A stretch of DNA of 64,000 bases. It comes from Bacteroidales bacterium (GTDB lineage: Bacteria > Bacteroidota > Bacteroidia > Bacteroidales > GCA-2711565). The first letter of the stretch is position 1. Every line of letters starts with the position of its first letter. The notes under the pieces were generated by a model. The model made no database searches. It was not told where the DNA came from and was given only the letters and a program-made list of their open reading frames with translations. Where the stretch lies: NCBI GenBank assembly GCA_028280405.1, contig JANQLW010000080.1, forward strand, positions 1 through 64,000, given 5' to 3'. This document shows, piece after piece, positions 8,969-18,257 of the stretch. The position numbers and the translations under genes were made by a program.

Positions 8969-11900
8969 TTATGTTGCCAGTTCCTCTGTCTCCGAATCAT
9001 CTTCTTCCAAATCATCCTCTTCCGAAGCCGGCGGATCGGGAATTGCGGTTTCCAGTCCGTAAAAGAGTGTTGCTAATCCGCCCAGACCTGTCTGAATAAG
9101 ACTGAAAATAAGGGCTTTGTCTTTAGGGATCTTTGAATGTGCAGGTTTGCTGACCAGGGTCAGTGAGGAACATAAATTCATAAAAATGCTGTACCATTCT
9201 TTTTGTGTCGGAGCACTGCCTTTTTTGGCTGCAATACCAATAGTACTACCGATCAGCACTATCCCGCCGACACCTAAAAGCCAGGAACTTCCCTTACCTA
9301 ATGTTTCGATGTCGTCATCTCTTTGCTGACCCGATTCACAAGCATAGGTTGTACAAAACATAAATGTAGTGAAGGTTTCTACAACGGTTAAGAAAAAGGC
9401 CAGAAAACTAAAACCTTTTTCCAGGTTAGAACAGCCAGGTCTGACATATAAGTACAAGGCCGGAAATAACATAAAAAATGATCCAATAAATCCCAGGAAG
9501 GAAGAGCAGAATACCACCATATTACGGTCACTAGCCACACTTAAGCCATCAGAAACGGCATTGAATACAGCCCAAAGCCCCATGAAAAATGTCAGGAGTT
9601 CATTGTTTTGCCCATCCATACTGTTTAAACCGATCAGGCTCATCGGGATAGCGCCGACCAGACAAATAAGATCGAGTAATGAGGGGTTTTGGCCTCCTTT
9701 TGAAATGGAACGGTAAAAGGCAGAAAAAAACGGGAGATCGGATAAGGGAGTATCCAGCCAGTTTATCAGATCATCAATGTTTTGAACAAATATATTTAAA
9801 ACATCCAAGAGGTCATCAATAATGGTTTTGATATAATTTAATACGGCATTTGCTGTTTTTTGCACAGTACTAAGCAGTGTTGTAACATCATTGCTCAACA
9901 TATTGTCCAGCAAAGCAATGATCTCGGTAGTAAAGGTATCGATAACGCTGCTTCCGGCTTTGTAATCAACCATAAGTTTTTGCAATGCTGGATCCAGTCC
10001 GGTAATTGTTGGTCCTTTTAAGTTCGGCATGTAGTTTGGTAATTGTGCAAAGGCAATATCCATGAGGTAATTAATCGGATTGACAAAAGATATTCCTCCA
10101 GAAGAGAAAAGGCTTACCGGTGATGCAGGCTGGTTCCCGTCAAACACAGAGGTATTTCCTAATTTCCCACCGGCCATATCACTGATATAGGTATTAAAGT
10201 TATTAATGATATCATCGGTTTGTGTATCGAAGTCTTTTTTTAGCTTTGCCATATCCGGGACTTTCGAAATAGCGGTTTTAATATTGCTTTTGAATTCGGT
10301 TTTGATGGTATCGCTTGTGCTTAAAATTTTTGCCCAGTCAAAAACAAAACCGCTTTCACTCATAACCCAACCTACAAATACTTTAAAGGGTGTTCCAACC
10401 TGATCAATAGAAGCTCTCAGAATGTCATACACTTTTGCCGGTGTAAGGTCACTGAAGCTGACATTTTCATTACTACCGGCTACTACAAAGCTCACTACTA
10501 TTTTTGTAGGTGAGAAGGTCATATTCGAAACAGTAGAAGCACCATTCCAGACAGAAAGCCAGAAAGCCCCCCAATCGTTTGTGATATCATTGAGGTAAGG
10601 ATTCTCCAATGCTCTTTTAACTGTTTCATCGCATTTAGCCAATCGCAATTCAAATTCATCTATAGTGATGTCCCGACAAATAACTTCTTCTTCAATAAGC
10701 TCGAAGATCCAGTGTTGATTGTTTGTGTTTTCCAAAGTTGAAGACAAACCCATAAGGTTCTTTATTTGAGCTGCTAATCCGGCGGCTTGCGTTGAAGGAT
10801 TTGATAAAACCGCTCTATTGCTGATCGGGTCTACCGCCGTTGTTAATGATGTCTGGGTAATTCCGGTACTCAGGAAGTTCTTGATTTTATCCTGAGGATC
10901 TATTTCTATCGGGCTAAATTGGCTTTGCGGATCCGTAATTGTGATCTTGGGACTGGATAGGGTGTTATTTGTTTCAATAAAAATACTGATGGTGCCGAAA
11001 GGATCGGTCATGATATTTACCGGATTGCTGCCAAGACGGTAAAAATCACGGTTGATCAAAGCAGCTCTTGAATATTCACTGCTTATGTTGACTTCAATCC
11101 CGGGCACCGGAACATTGTTTTCATCAAGTACGGTTGCAGATATTCGATAGCCTGAAGTTTGAATTGCTGCGTCCGGATCCACTACTTCTACTAATTCCTC
11201 ATACCAATTATAATCATTTCCGTTGGGCTGAGAGACATACCTAAGACTTACTTTCTGATCTGAATCCACAACAACATCTATGTATTGTATGTATCCGTTT
11301 GCAGCTAAAGAGGGGTCAAGGAGATGACCTCTTGAGGAATCCAGTACTTCTGTCTTGCTTTTTTTCCAGAATCCCGGATTAGTTCCATCAGGCCAAATTT
11401 TGAAATATGTAAGGCTATTTTGCTGTGGTGAAGGGGAACTAATAAAAACATGAAAAATACCGTCTTTGTCCATAAGAACATAAGGGTATATATTATCATC
11501 ACTAAACGTAAGATCTAAGTCTGCTGAAAACCACTGTGCTTCCCATTGAGGCAAGTCGGTGGAACTACTGCCACCCCCGGTTTGATTAATGATGTAAAGC
11601 TTATTATTCGTACAATCAAATGCAAACAGGCTTAATTGCCCTTTAAGATTGCTAACAGCCAATGCGCCATCAACAGGTCCGGGGCAGCTGGGTATTGGAA
11701 CTTCAACAGGTATTATATTTTGCACAAAAATTCCTTGAGGGCTTGTGCCAAATAAAAGCCTCAACTGATTACCTGGTAATTGTGATCTCAATAATGCCAT
11801 AAAGTTGGGGAAGCCAATGCCAGAAGCAGAAGGTGGGCATAGTTTTATAGAATAACCATCAGCAATAGGCCCACCATTTGTATCTTGAAGTGAATAGCAT

Positions 11901-12406
11901 AAGCCTGGTACTCCCGGTTGAATTACCAAAAGTTGAGATTGAGTGTTAATGTATAGATCGGATAATACCAGCAAATCTTCATTATAAATCTTTGAATTAT
12001 CTCTGTAAATACGTACACAACCAGGGTACTTGTTCGCTGTGATTACTTTCGTTGATGGGTCAAAAAAAGGCTCAATAATTGAATCGTCATAGTAGAAAAT
12101 GAAACGATCTCCATTTGGACCCGGTGCCTTAGAAAAACCAAGCATGGTGTTAGCAATGGGTTTCAATCCTAAAGCTTTTGTAACATCGTAAACATCCCAA
12201 CCTGAAATATTATCTGAACTTCGCACAAAAAGTCTTACCGTTCCGTCTTCAGCGCCGGATAAGATACAATTGCTTCCATCGGAGAGCACTCCGCACACAG
12301 ACTGGCTGGGTTGTTTATAAGGAGAAGTTCCGATATAACCTTCCATAAGATCAACTTCGGTTTGAATGGTATAGCCTGGATTGGTGTTTTTTTGAATTTT
12401 TTTCAT
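8969..12406 (-). CDS. giant protein of unknown function: propeller-like N-terminus, Ig-like domain, C-terminal membrane helices
   Basis: I do not recognise this 1145-residue protein. Residues ~1-415 have a repeating strand-turn-strand character with W/F-x-x-DG turns (AEDGTVRLFVRS, LMDKDGIFHVFIS), suggesting a beta-propeller. Residues ~420-500 look like an Ig/carboxypeptidase-regulatory-like domain (YRISATVLDENNVPVPGIEV). Residues ~510-905 are mostly helical and amphipathic. About six hydrophobic helices follow (~912-932, 935-957, 962-987, 995-1018, 1040-1060, 1096-1116), then an acidic tail. There is no N-terminal signal peptide. The gene looks richer in G+C than its neighbours and stands alone, both signs of possible transfer. 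A pore-forming or contact-delivered effector is one possibility, but nothing proves it. Confidence 0.85.
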   Translation of the reverse strand: MKKIQKNTNPGYTIQTEVDLMEGYIGTSPYKQPSQSVCGVLSDGSNCILSGAEDGTVRLFVRSSDNISGWDVYDVTKALGLKPIANTMLGFSKAPGPNGDRFIFYYDDSIIEPFFDPSTKVITANKYPGCVRIYRDNSKIYNEDLLVLSDLYINTQSQLLVIQPGVPGLCYSLQDTNGGPIADGYSIKLCPPSASGIGFPNFMALLRSQLPGNQLRLLFGTSPQGIFVQNIIPVEVPIPSCPGPVDGALAVSNLKGQLSLFAFDCTNNKLYIINQTGGGSSSTDLPQWEAQWFSADLDLTFSDDNIYPYVLMDKDGIFHVFISSPSPQQNSLTYFKIWPDGTNPGFWKKSKTEVLDSSRGHLLDPSLAANGYIQYIDVVVDSDQKVSLRYVSQPNGNDYNWYEELVEVVDPDAAIQTSGYRISATVLDENNVPVPGIEVNISSEYSRAALINRDFYRLGSNPVNIMTDPFGTISIFIETNNTLSSPKITITDPQSQFSPIEIDPQDKIKNFLSTGITQTSLTTAVDPISNRAVLSNPSTQAAGLAAQIKNLMGLSSTLENTNNQHWIFELIEEEVICRDITIDEFELRLAKCDETVKRALENPYLNDITNDWGAFWLSVWNGASTVSNMTFSPTKIVVSFVVAGSNENVSFSDLTPAKVYDILRASIDQVGTPFKVFVGWVMSESGFVFDWAKILSTSDTIKTEFKSNIKTAISKVPDMAKLKKDFDTQTDDIINNFNTYISDMAGGKLGNTSVFDGNQPASPVSLFSSGGISFVNPINYLMDIAFAQLPNYMPNLKGPTITGLDPALQKLMVDYKAGSSVIDTFTTEIIALLDNMLSNDVTTLLSTVQKTANAVLNYIKTIIDDLLDVLNIFVQNIDDLINWLDTPLSDLPFFSAFYRSISKGGQNPSLLDLICLVGAIPMSLIGLNSMDGQNNELLTFFMGLWAVFNAVSDGLSVASDRNMVVFCSSFLGFIGSFFMLFPALYLYVRPGCSNLEKGFSFLAFFLTVVETFTTFMFCTTYACESGQQRDDDIETLGKGSSWLLGVGGIVLIGSTIGIAAKKGSAPTQKEWYSIFMNLCSSLTLVSKPAHSKIPKDKALIFSLIQTGLGGLATLFYGLETAIPDPPASEEDDLEEDDSETEELAT

Positions 12407-12863
12407 CGCATTATCGTTTTTGTTTATAGCTTTAATATGTTATTTTAAATATTTTTCAGTATACAACTAAAAGTTCTCCAATGGCATAAAAGTCACAGGT
12501 ACAACATCCAATCGCTAAAAACACAAATACGGTTTTAAGTGAAAGAATAATAAGGGAATTTTAACAGGTCAATAAATTGGGGAGATAAGCATTTTTTCAA
12601 ATATGCTCTTCTTCAGAAGTTCATAAAAGTATAAAAATTATATCTGGTTATCAAATTACTGGGGAATATATTAATTTTAGCCGGATTTAACAAATTTGAA
12701 CCGTAGTAAATCTCAGGCTAATGCTTTATAAAGGATTTCTATCGGATGCAAAGCCATTCTTCCCGTCATTAGAAGGGGTGTCACCCCTTATTTACCAATT
12801 AATTCTACAATAGCATTTCTAACTTACCTGCTGCAAAGTGCGGCAAGTAGACAATAAGATTTT
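12407..12863. other. gene-free stretch between the giant gene and the DUF2784 gene
   Basis: No convincing coding frame is seen. It holds the upstream region of the giant gene and, at 12773-12789, the hairpin AAGGGGT GTC ACCCCTT about 75 bases past the end of the DUF2784 gene. That hairpin lacks a clear T-run and is at best a weak transcript end. Confidence 0.6.
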
Positions 12864-13289
12864 TCACCTGCTTTCTCTCCTCTGCTTCAAGCTGTTATGC
12901 TTTCTTCGATTGTAATCCCTTAGATTTAACCATATTGAAAGAACAAAACAAACTAAAAATACAACGACAATTCCCTTGTCAACGAATGGTGCAGGAAGAT
13001 CAAGGCCTGTGGTTTTCCGGATCAAAAAATGTATATAAGAATTGGAATTTGGAGGTTTTTCGAGTGCAATACGGACATCCCAATGCAAATCGGTTAAGAA
13101 GCAATATCCAAGACCATACCAAATTCCCATAATTAACCATGAAAACAAAGTAAGCAGAGAAGTAAGCAGGTGTACAAACCTTGTTTTTCGCCAGATCCAT
13201 CCAAACATACTAAATGAGATATAGGCGGAATGGAATACAAAAAAGAAGTAGTCCAGAAAGACAAGGGTGCTATGGTTCAAATCTTCCAT
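12864..13289 (-). CDS. DUF2784-like small membrane protein
   Basis: The 141-residue protein has about four hydrophobic segments: residues ~8-30, ~38-62, one partly buried around the GIWYGLGYCFLTDLHWD motif, and ~108-128. The YCFLTDLHW block and the preceding W-G-W aromatic region are typical of DUF2784. The tail is strongly basic, so it probably faces the cytoplasm. The function is unknown. It is not obviously cotranscribed with its neighbours. Confidence 0.75.
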   Translation of the reverse strand: MEDLNHSTLVFLDYFFFVFHSAYISFSMFGWIWRKTRFVHLLTSLLTLFSWLIMGIWYGLGYCFLTDLHWDVRIALEKPPNSNSYIHFLIRKTTGLDLPAPFVDKGIVVVFLVCFVLSIWLNLRDYNRRKHNSLKQRRESR

Positions 13290-13626
13290 TGATAGTTAGT
13301 TAAAAGAGAAATTTGAATATCCTGTAATATTTATAAATATAACAACACATATGCCACTACCCTTCCATTTATTGTTTTGAATTGCTGGCAATGGATTGAA
13401 TATGGTGTGTTAGGCATTTCAAAGTCGACACTTTCAAGTTACTATATATTTTATTAAATGTAGCAATTCTCAAGTTTACCACTATCTGCCCAATGACCTA
13501 TATTTTTTGTTGTATACCGTTTTTCATTTCTTTACCTGTATGTTGGCTTTGCTCTTTGCCACCACAGGAACGAGGATGGCAATGTGCAAATAGCGTTGGA
13601 CAAATCCTTTTCTCTCGCCTATAAAG
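13290..13626. other. gene-free stretch bordering the restriction-modification operon, with two structured palindromes
   Basis: No convincing ORF is seen. At 13340-13415 there is a nested imperfect inverted repeat that ends in GTTAGGC. At 13548-13590 there is a bulged hairpin with arms TTTGCTCTTTGCCA and TGGCAATGTGCAAA and a 15-base loop, followed by GTTGGAC. The latter may serve as the transcript end of the operon. The GTTRRRY boxes recall attC recombination sites, but matching inverse core boxes are not present. Confidence 0.5.
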
Positions 13627-14346
13627 TCATTCTGTTTCATGTGTTTCTTTTGAGACAAAGCTTATCCAAATATGATTCATATTTAATTCTTCAAATCCCT
13701 TTCTTTTGGGCCTAGATAAGAAACTGCATAAATTACCATTCGTCCAATTTGCTTTAAGATAATCATCAGCATCCCATATTAATATTGAATCATGGGGGCT
13801 ATTAACTTCATCCTTTATCCAACTATTTATTTTTTCAATCCAATGGTCGAAAGTATCAGTTTGAACATAACCAATAATTGCAGCATGAACTACATCTTTC
13901 CCATACCTAAGATTTTTGAAGCGCTCAATTCCGCCTGAATTTTTAGTTAATTTACCTTTTTCGTACTCACCAATTACATATTCCCGTTCTCTTTTCTTCG
14001 GTAATGTTGAGCTAAGTCGTTTTGCCTCAAATTTCACCAAAGGAAATTCTTCTCCTTCTTTGTTATGTATCTGTGCATAAGTGTAGGTGCCAAATGCTGC
14101 AAAGTCGGTCGAAGTGTTTTCTTTAGCATCTTCTATGTTTTGATGTTGAAAAAAGAAAGGATATTCAGGAGGCTTTTTGAAGCCTAACTGCTTACATAAT
14201 CCATTTGTAAGATGGTTTTCATTATCATCCTCTTTTCCCTCAAAATCTTGCAAGACAGATATTACGAAATCGAATACTTTTGAAATAATCTTTCCATCAA
14301 GGGCACTACTTAATGTGCCAAAGGTATTATTGCTGACGTACTCCAT
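13627..14346 (-). CDS. probable restriction endonuclease subunit (PD-(D/E)XK type)
   Basis: This 239-residue protein starts inside the stop codon of the methyltransferase gene (TAATG overlap), so it is translationally coupled to it. A candidate PD-(D/E)XK site is visible: Asp81 in STDFAAFG, then Glu107 and Lys109 in LVKFEAKRL, with a following helix. I do not recognise the exact family. Its position as the last gene of a controller-methylase-X operon makes it the likely nuclease of the system. Alternatively the methylase could carry its own nuclease and this gene be an accessory subunit. Confidence 0.65.
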   Translation of the reverse strand: MEYVSNNTFGTLSSALDGKIISKVFDFVISVLQDFEGKEDDNENHLTNGLCKQLGFKKPPEYPFFFQHQNIEDAKENTSTDFAAFGTYTYAQIHNKEGEEFPLVKFEAKRLSSTLPKKREREYVIGEYEKGKLTKNSGGIERFKNLRYGKDVVHAAIIGYVQTDTFDHWIEKINSWIKDEVNSPHDSILIWDADDYLKANWTNGNLCSFLSRPKRKGFEELNMNHIWISFVSKETHETE

Positions 14347-17300
14347 TATTTGCCTTGTTTATATAAGTCAATAAATGTTTCATCAGCATCACGGATGGCA
14401 ATTGATTTCAACCAATATCGCTTTTGATTAGGTTTGTATAAAATAATAACATTTTTATGATAAACCTTAATTATACGCTTCACCCAGAGGTTATAGGAAA
14501 CCTGATGATCTATCAGTTCTTTTAGCTTTTCTTCAACTCCATTCAATGTCTCAGGAATCTCGATTTCAGGTTTACTTCCTAAGATAAATGGATATGCTAT
14601 GAATTCCTTTCCAACAATGGCATCAAGAGGCTTGAAATTATCGTATATGGAGTTAAGTATCTTACAAAAAATTTCACCAAATGTTTTTAAATCATCTTCT
14701 TCAGTAAGACAAAGTATTTTGCTTTTTTCACCTTGTTTCCTAAAATCAGAATAGTAATTCAAAATGTCACCAAGTAAGATTTTTTCAATATTATCTAATT
14801 CTACCTTAGGATATGGCAAGGTTAGAATATCTCCTTTTAGTGGGACCCCTTCACGTGAAGTTAAAACTTGTCCACTCAAAAGCCACATTAAAGAAACATT
14901 TTCATCTCCTTTTAAGTATTCTCCTAATTCTTGCAATTCAGAATCTTCTTTACTAGGTGCATGGATCCCTATTATTTTATCTTTAAAAGTCAAATAACTG
15001 TTACTATATGCTACAGGAATTTTTATTCCTGTAACACTCTCTTTAATTAGCAAATGTGGAGGTTGAAATATCTCTTTGTTTGTTTTAGCCGATCGATAAA
15101 AGTATTGTATATCACATGTTTTAGTTTGCTTAATACCATCTTCCGTAAAATCCTCCGTTTCAACAAATGGATGCCCTGTAATCCATTCCGCTTCATATTT
15201 GGCCTTTAACGTTTTTAGTTCGCTTTCTTTTTTCTGATTAAGTACATCTAATTTTGATAAAGCACTAATCCTTTGAATATCTTTTGCGTTAGGAGATTCT
15301 ATCCAACCCTCTGCTACCTTCCATTCATTCAATTCGACTTTTTCCGCTAAATATGATTTTAAAGAAGGAACATCCCCTATTTTTTTAATAAGATTATGAA
15401 GTCTCCCTCCTCCCATAAAATTCACTTGCCAAATTCCGGAAACAGATAATGCTTTGCTATAAGAGATAGCGTGAATGTCGTAATGGTCTATCTCAAATTC
15501 TACTTTTTCACTAGACGCTTTAGTTCTTCTGAAAATAAGGTGCTGAACAGCTTTATCCTTTGGTCTTTTCTTCTCTGCAAATACAGCAACAACAGGAGGT
15601 TTTGCACTTGAACTACTTCCTATGAAAAGTTTAGCTCTTAAAGGTGTAAAATCAAATATTGCTTTGAAATAATTTGTCTCTAACAAATACTTTCTAAAGC
15701 TATGAACTTTGGTATTATACAAAATTGGTCCTGACGGCAATACAAGACAAGTGTTTCCTCCCTTTTTAAGTAGGTTAAATGATTGCTCTAAAAACAATAA
15801 GGCTATTTGCTTTTGCGGAACTTCTGGACGATTTATGTTTTTTGAAGAAGCATTCACAATATCAGCCCATTCTGTAAACCTTTCCTCAAATGGTGGATTA
15901 CCAATAACAAGATCAAAGTCTTTGGTTAATTTTTCCTCATGCAATGTTTTGAAAAAATCGCCACCAAAAAGATTTTGGTCAATTAAATTGTCAAAATGAA
16001 CATTTTTCCAAATCTCCTTTGGCGATAGTGCATCCAAAAGAGCTAAACCTAAACTAAAAAAAGTAAGTGTAACCGCTTCTTCTTCTAAATCACAACCAAA
16101 AATATTTTCTCGAAGAAGCTTTTTTAGTTCTTCAATGTTATCCTTAGTTGGCTTCGCCCAATTATTTCTAACTCGCCACCATTGAATTATTCTTTTAAAA
16201 GCCCCTACAAGAAAAATTCCTGAACCACATGCGGGATCTAAAACTTTAAATTGTTCCTTTGGATTATTCAAAGACATACAACGGTCTATGAGAAATTGCA
16301 CCAGATATGGAGGTGTATAAACAACTCCCTTTTTCTTTTTGCCATTTTCATCTGCTAAAAAGTCTTCATAAATATGGCTGATTAACTCAATTGGCAAATA
16401 ATTGAATTGATACAGTCTCCACAGAGACATTTGCCCTAAACCATGTTTTGAAGAAGGAAAAATAGATGCATCTCCTTTAACAAAGTGCTGAAATACAACT
16501 AAGTCAATTTGTTTTAAATCTGCTAGTTCATTCTCATTTATATCAAAAATCTGTCCATTGAAATGCTCTTTACTGGAAAGATCATTTAGCATATTTGCAA
16601 ATGTGTCAGCATCTTTTAGTACACCTTCAAGCGTTGAATTTTCAGGATTATAATCTTTATAAAATTCTTCTGGATTTAATGCCCCTTTGCCATTTTCATC
16701 TTTTCGTTCCTCCAAATATTTTAAAAGAATGAGCATCATCAATATTCTCTTCACCAACTTTGCTCTTTCAGAACCAACTTGTTCAATTATATGAGCCTTA
16801 ACATTTTTAAGTTGATTCAATAATTGTTCATAAGCACTCTGTCCGTACTTAAAATTTTTGTTTACTTCTGATTCCCAAAACAATCCTGAATCGAATTGTC
16901 TCGCATGGTATTGCCTGATTTTTTCTTGCACATCACTTAACAAATTAATTGTGTCATGTGCTTTTGTGATAAACTCGGCATTTCCGTGATTCCAATTCGG
17001 CTTTAGACCACAGTTATAAACGAGTATTTGTGAGGCTTTGAAAATAAAGCAATATGGTACGACACCTGCATTCCATAAACAATGATGTATTTCAGCATCT
17101 TTATTTTGATCTGAATTTAGTTCGGGAAGGTCGTAAATGTAAACCTGTGGTCTGGGTGGGTGGGTATCATCACTGAAAAACCTAAAATAGATTGCTTTTG
17201 CACCAAAGCTATCAGCTTGTTCTAGTGCCAAACGTATATATTCATCCTTTTCTTTTTCTTTTTCAGAAGTCCATTTCAGCCCTTGGGAAGTTTCGTCCAT

Positions 17301-17351
17301 TCCCAATATTCTTATGGCTTCTGCTAAATATATGTTATTGCTAGTGTTCAT
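14346..17351 (-). CDS. N6-adenine DNA methyltransferase (Eco57I / type IIG-like)
   Basis: The 1001-residue protein has class-I amino-methyltransferase motifs in the gamma order: motif X GVVYTPPYLVQFLID, motif I FKVLDPACGSGIFLVGAF (about residue 370), and the catalytic motif IV DLVIGNPPFEER (NPPF at about 485). An N-terminal ~300-residue helical region and a C-terminal ~450-residue target-recognition-like region flank this core, as in Eco57I-type fusions. It methylates adenine to protect host DNA. No clear nuclease motif was noticed at its N-terminus, which fits a separate nuclease gene downstream. It overlaps the controller gene upstream and the nuclease gene downstream by one base each (TAATG). 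Confidence 0.9.
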   Translation of the reverse strand: MNTSNNIYLAEAIRILGMDETSQGLKWTSEKEKEKDEYIRLALEQADSFGAKAIYFRFFSDDTHPPRPQVYIYDLPELNSDQNKDAEIHHCLWNAGVVPYCFIFKASQILVYNCGLKPNWNHGNAEFITKAHDTINLLSDVQEKIRQYHARQFDSGLFWESEVNKNFKYGQSAYEQLLNQLKNVKAHIIEQVGSERAKLVKRILMMLILLKYLEERKDENGKGALNPEEFYKDYNPENSTLEGVLKDADTFANMLNDLSSKEHFNGQIFDINENELADLKQIDLVVFQHFVKGDASIFPSSKHGLGQMSLWRLYQFNYLPIELISHIYEDFLADENGKKKKGVVYTPPYLVQFLIDRCMSLNNPKEQFKVLDPACGSGIFLVGAFKRIIQWWRVRNNWAKPTKDNIEELKKLLRENIFGCDLEEEAVTLTFFSLGLALLDALSPKEIWKNVHFDNLIDQNLFGGDFFKTLHEEKLTKDFDLVIGNPPFEERFTEWADIVNASSKNINRPEVPQKQIALLFLEQSFNLLKKGGNTCLVLPSGPILYNTKVHSFRKYLLETNYFKAIFDFTPLRAKLFIGSSSSAKPPVVAVFAEKKRPKDKAVQHLIFRRTKASSEKVEFEIDHYDIHAISYSKALSVSGIWQVNFMGGGRLHNLIKKIGDVPSLKSYLAEKVELNEWKVAEGWIESPNAKDIQRISALSKLDVLNQKKESELKTLKAKYEAEWITGHPFVETEDFTEDGIKQTKTCDIQYFYRSAKTNKEIFQPPHLLIKESVTGIKIPVAYSNSYLTFKDKIIGIHAPSKEDSELQELGEYLKGDENVSLMWLLSGQVLTSREGVPLKGDILTLPYPKVELDNIEKILLGDILNYYSDFRKQGEKSKILCLTEEDDLKTFGEIFCKILNSIYDNFKPLDAIVGKEFIAYPFILGSKPEIEIPETLNGVEEKLKELIDHQVSYNLWVKRIIKVYHKNVIILYKPNQKRYWLKSIAIRDADETFIDLYKQGK

Positions 17352-17563
17352 TAATCATTCTTAGTTGGAACAAATAACTCCCTAATATCCACTTTTAAGA
17401 ACTGGGCAATTTGGTAGAATACTTCCACTGAAGGTTGAACATCATTTGTACACCATCTTGACACAGTTGATTCTGTCTTACCCAAATGTTTTGCTAAATT
17501 TTTACTTGAAACATTTTTTTCAGCCAAAATCGCTTTAATCCTATTGTAATTTACCTTATCCAT
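17351..17563 (-). CDS. XRE-family HTH controller protein of the restriction-modification operon
   Basis: This 70-residue single-domain helix-turn-helix protein reads KAILAEKNVSSKNLAKHLGKTESTVSRWCTNDVQPS, a classic XRE/C.BclI-like fold with the recognition helix around ESTVSRW. It is the first gene of the operon and overlaps the methylase start (TAATG). Controller proteins of R-M systems bind their own promoter and delay nuclease expression. A candidate operator is the palindrome at 17617-17628. Confidence 0.88.
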   Translation of the reverse strand: MDKVNYNRIKAILAEKNVSSKNLAKHLGKTESTVSRWCTNDVQPSVEVFYQIAQFLKVDIRELFVPTKND

Positions 17564-17616
17564 GATGCAATTAAATTGCTGTTTGGTGTAAAGATATATA
17601 TATTATTTTTTCTCAT

Positions 17617-17628
17617 TTTTGATCAAAA
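17617..17628. promoter_or_regulatory. candidate operator palindrome TTTTGATCAAAA
   Basis: This perfect 12-bp palindrome lies 54 bases upstream of the controller gene, in the very AT-rich divergent region shared with the small gene at 17736. Its position suits autoregulation by the XRE protein. Such palindromes can occur by chance in AT-rich DNA. Confidence 0.35.
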
Positions 17629-17694
17629 TTATTGTTTCATGAAAATTACTTATAATAAAAACAAAAATATATTTCATATAAAAACAATTTATTG

Positions 17695-17702
17695 TATTTT
17701 TG
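17695..17702 (+). promoter_or_regulatory. TATTTTTG -7-like element for the small gene at 17736
   Basis: It matches the Bacteroidota -7 pattern TAnnTTTG 34 bases before the ATG. No good TTTG -33 element is seen at the expected distance. Confidence 0.35.
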
Positions 17703-17735
17703 TAAAAATTAATTTTTATTAAAAAACAATTCATT

Positions 17736-17942
17736 ATGAGTCGAAGATATACAAAAGCAGACCTGGAAGAAATAGTTTCTGTTCAGTTGGAAAATCTCAA
17801 TGCAATGCATGACCTATTGAGTATCATGAAATATCAAAACGAACTTTTAAACAATGCCAATAAAAAATTGAAAGATGAAATCTCCGAGTTCAAAGATAAA
17901 CATGTCATGTATCTAACGAGAAGAAGAAATTCAAAAAAATAA
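17736..17942 (+). CDS. small coiled-coil protein divergent from the R-M operon
   Basis: The 68-residue protein is highly charged, with a helical heptad pattern (LEEIVSVQLENLNAMHDLLSIM..NELLNNANKKLKDEISEF) and a basic tail (TRRRNSKK). No homology is recognised. It shares an intergenic region with the controller gene and so may be regulated by it. It could be a DNA-binding accessory, an anti-restriction factor or an unrelated gene. The ATG is well placed behind a -7-like element, and the codon pattern looks real. Confidence 0.6.
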   Translation: MSRRYTKADLEEIVSVQLENLNAMHDLLSIMKYQNELLNNANKKLKDEISEFKDKHVMYLTRRRNSKK

Positions 17943-18257
17943 TTTACTATTTGCAAAGGCTTTCCCCAAATGGCATACAACGTATGTATAACCGTATTCT
18001 TATTATTTTACTTGTAATTTGTTTGCAGGCATTTTTTACTATGCTTCGAACATTAACTGCCGAATATTTCCCTCCATTTTGCCCTTCAACTAAATATTCG
18101 GTGAGCCTATAAACAATGTATTATATTCTCAATAAATATAAAACTTTTTCTGATAATTAATTGAGCCTGATGAAAGTAAAAAAAACATAAAAACTTCGTC
18201 AAAAATATTAAACAGGCTTTTAATTAAATTCTTTATAAACCTTCTACTGTAATTAGC
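17943..18257. other. gene-free stretch beyond the R-M locus
   Basis: No convincing ORF is seen. It contains CATAC AAC GTATG (short palindrome near 17974) and a 10-bp perfect inverted repeat, CCGAATATTT (18060-18069) with AAATATTCGG (18092-18101), around a 22-base loop. This may mark the boundary of the acquired R-M segment. Confidence 0.5.

Noticed and set aside
12773..12789. Intrinsic terminator after the DUF2784 gene
   Set aside because: The GGGGT/ACCCC hairpin is good but no T-run follows on either strand and it is 75 bases away from the stop codon.
13340..13415. Integron attC site
   Set aside because: GTTAGGC fits the R' box but no RYYYAAC inverse box is at the proper place and no integrase is present, so it is kept only as a hypothesis.
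14849..14860. parS-like palindrome CTTCACGTGAAG
   Set aside because: It lies inside the methylase gene, far from parAB, and differs from the 16-bp parS consensus in the outer positions; most likely a chance palindrome.
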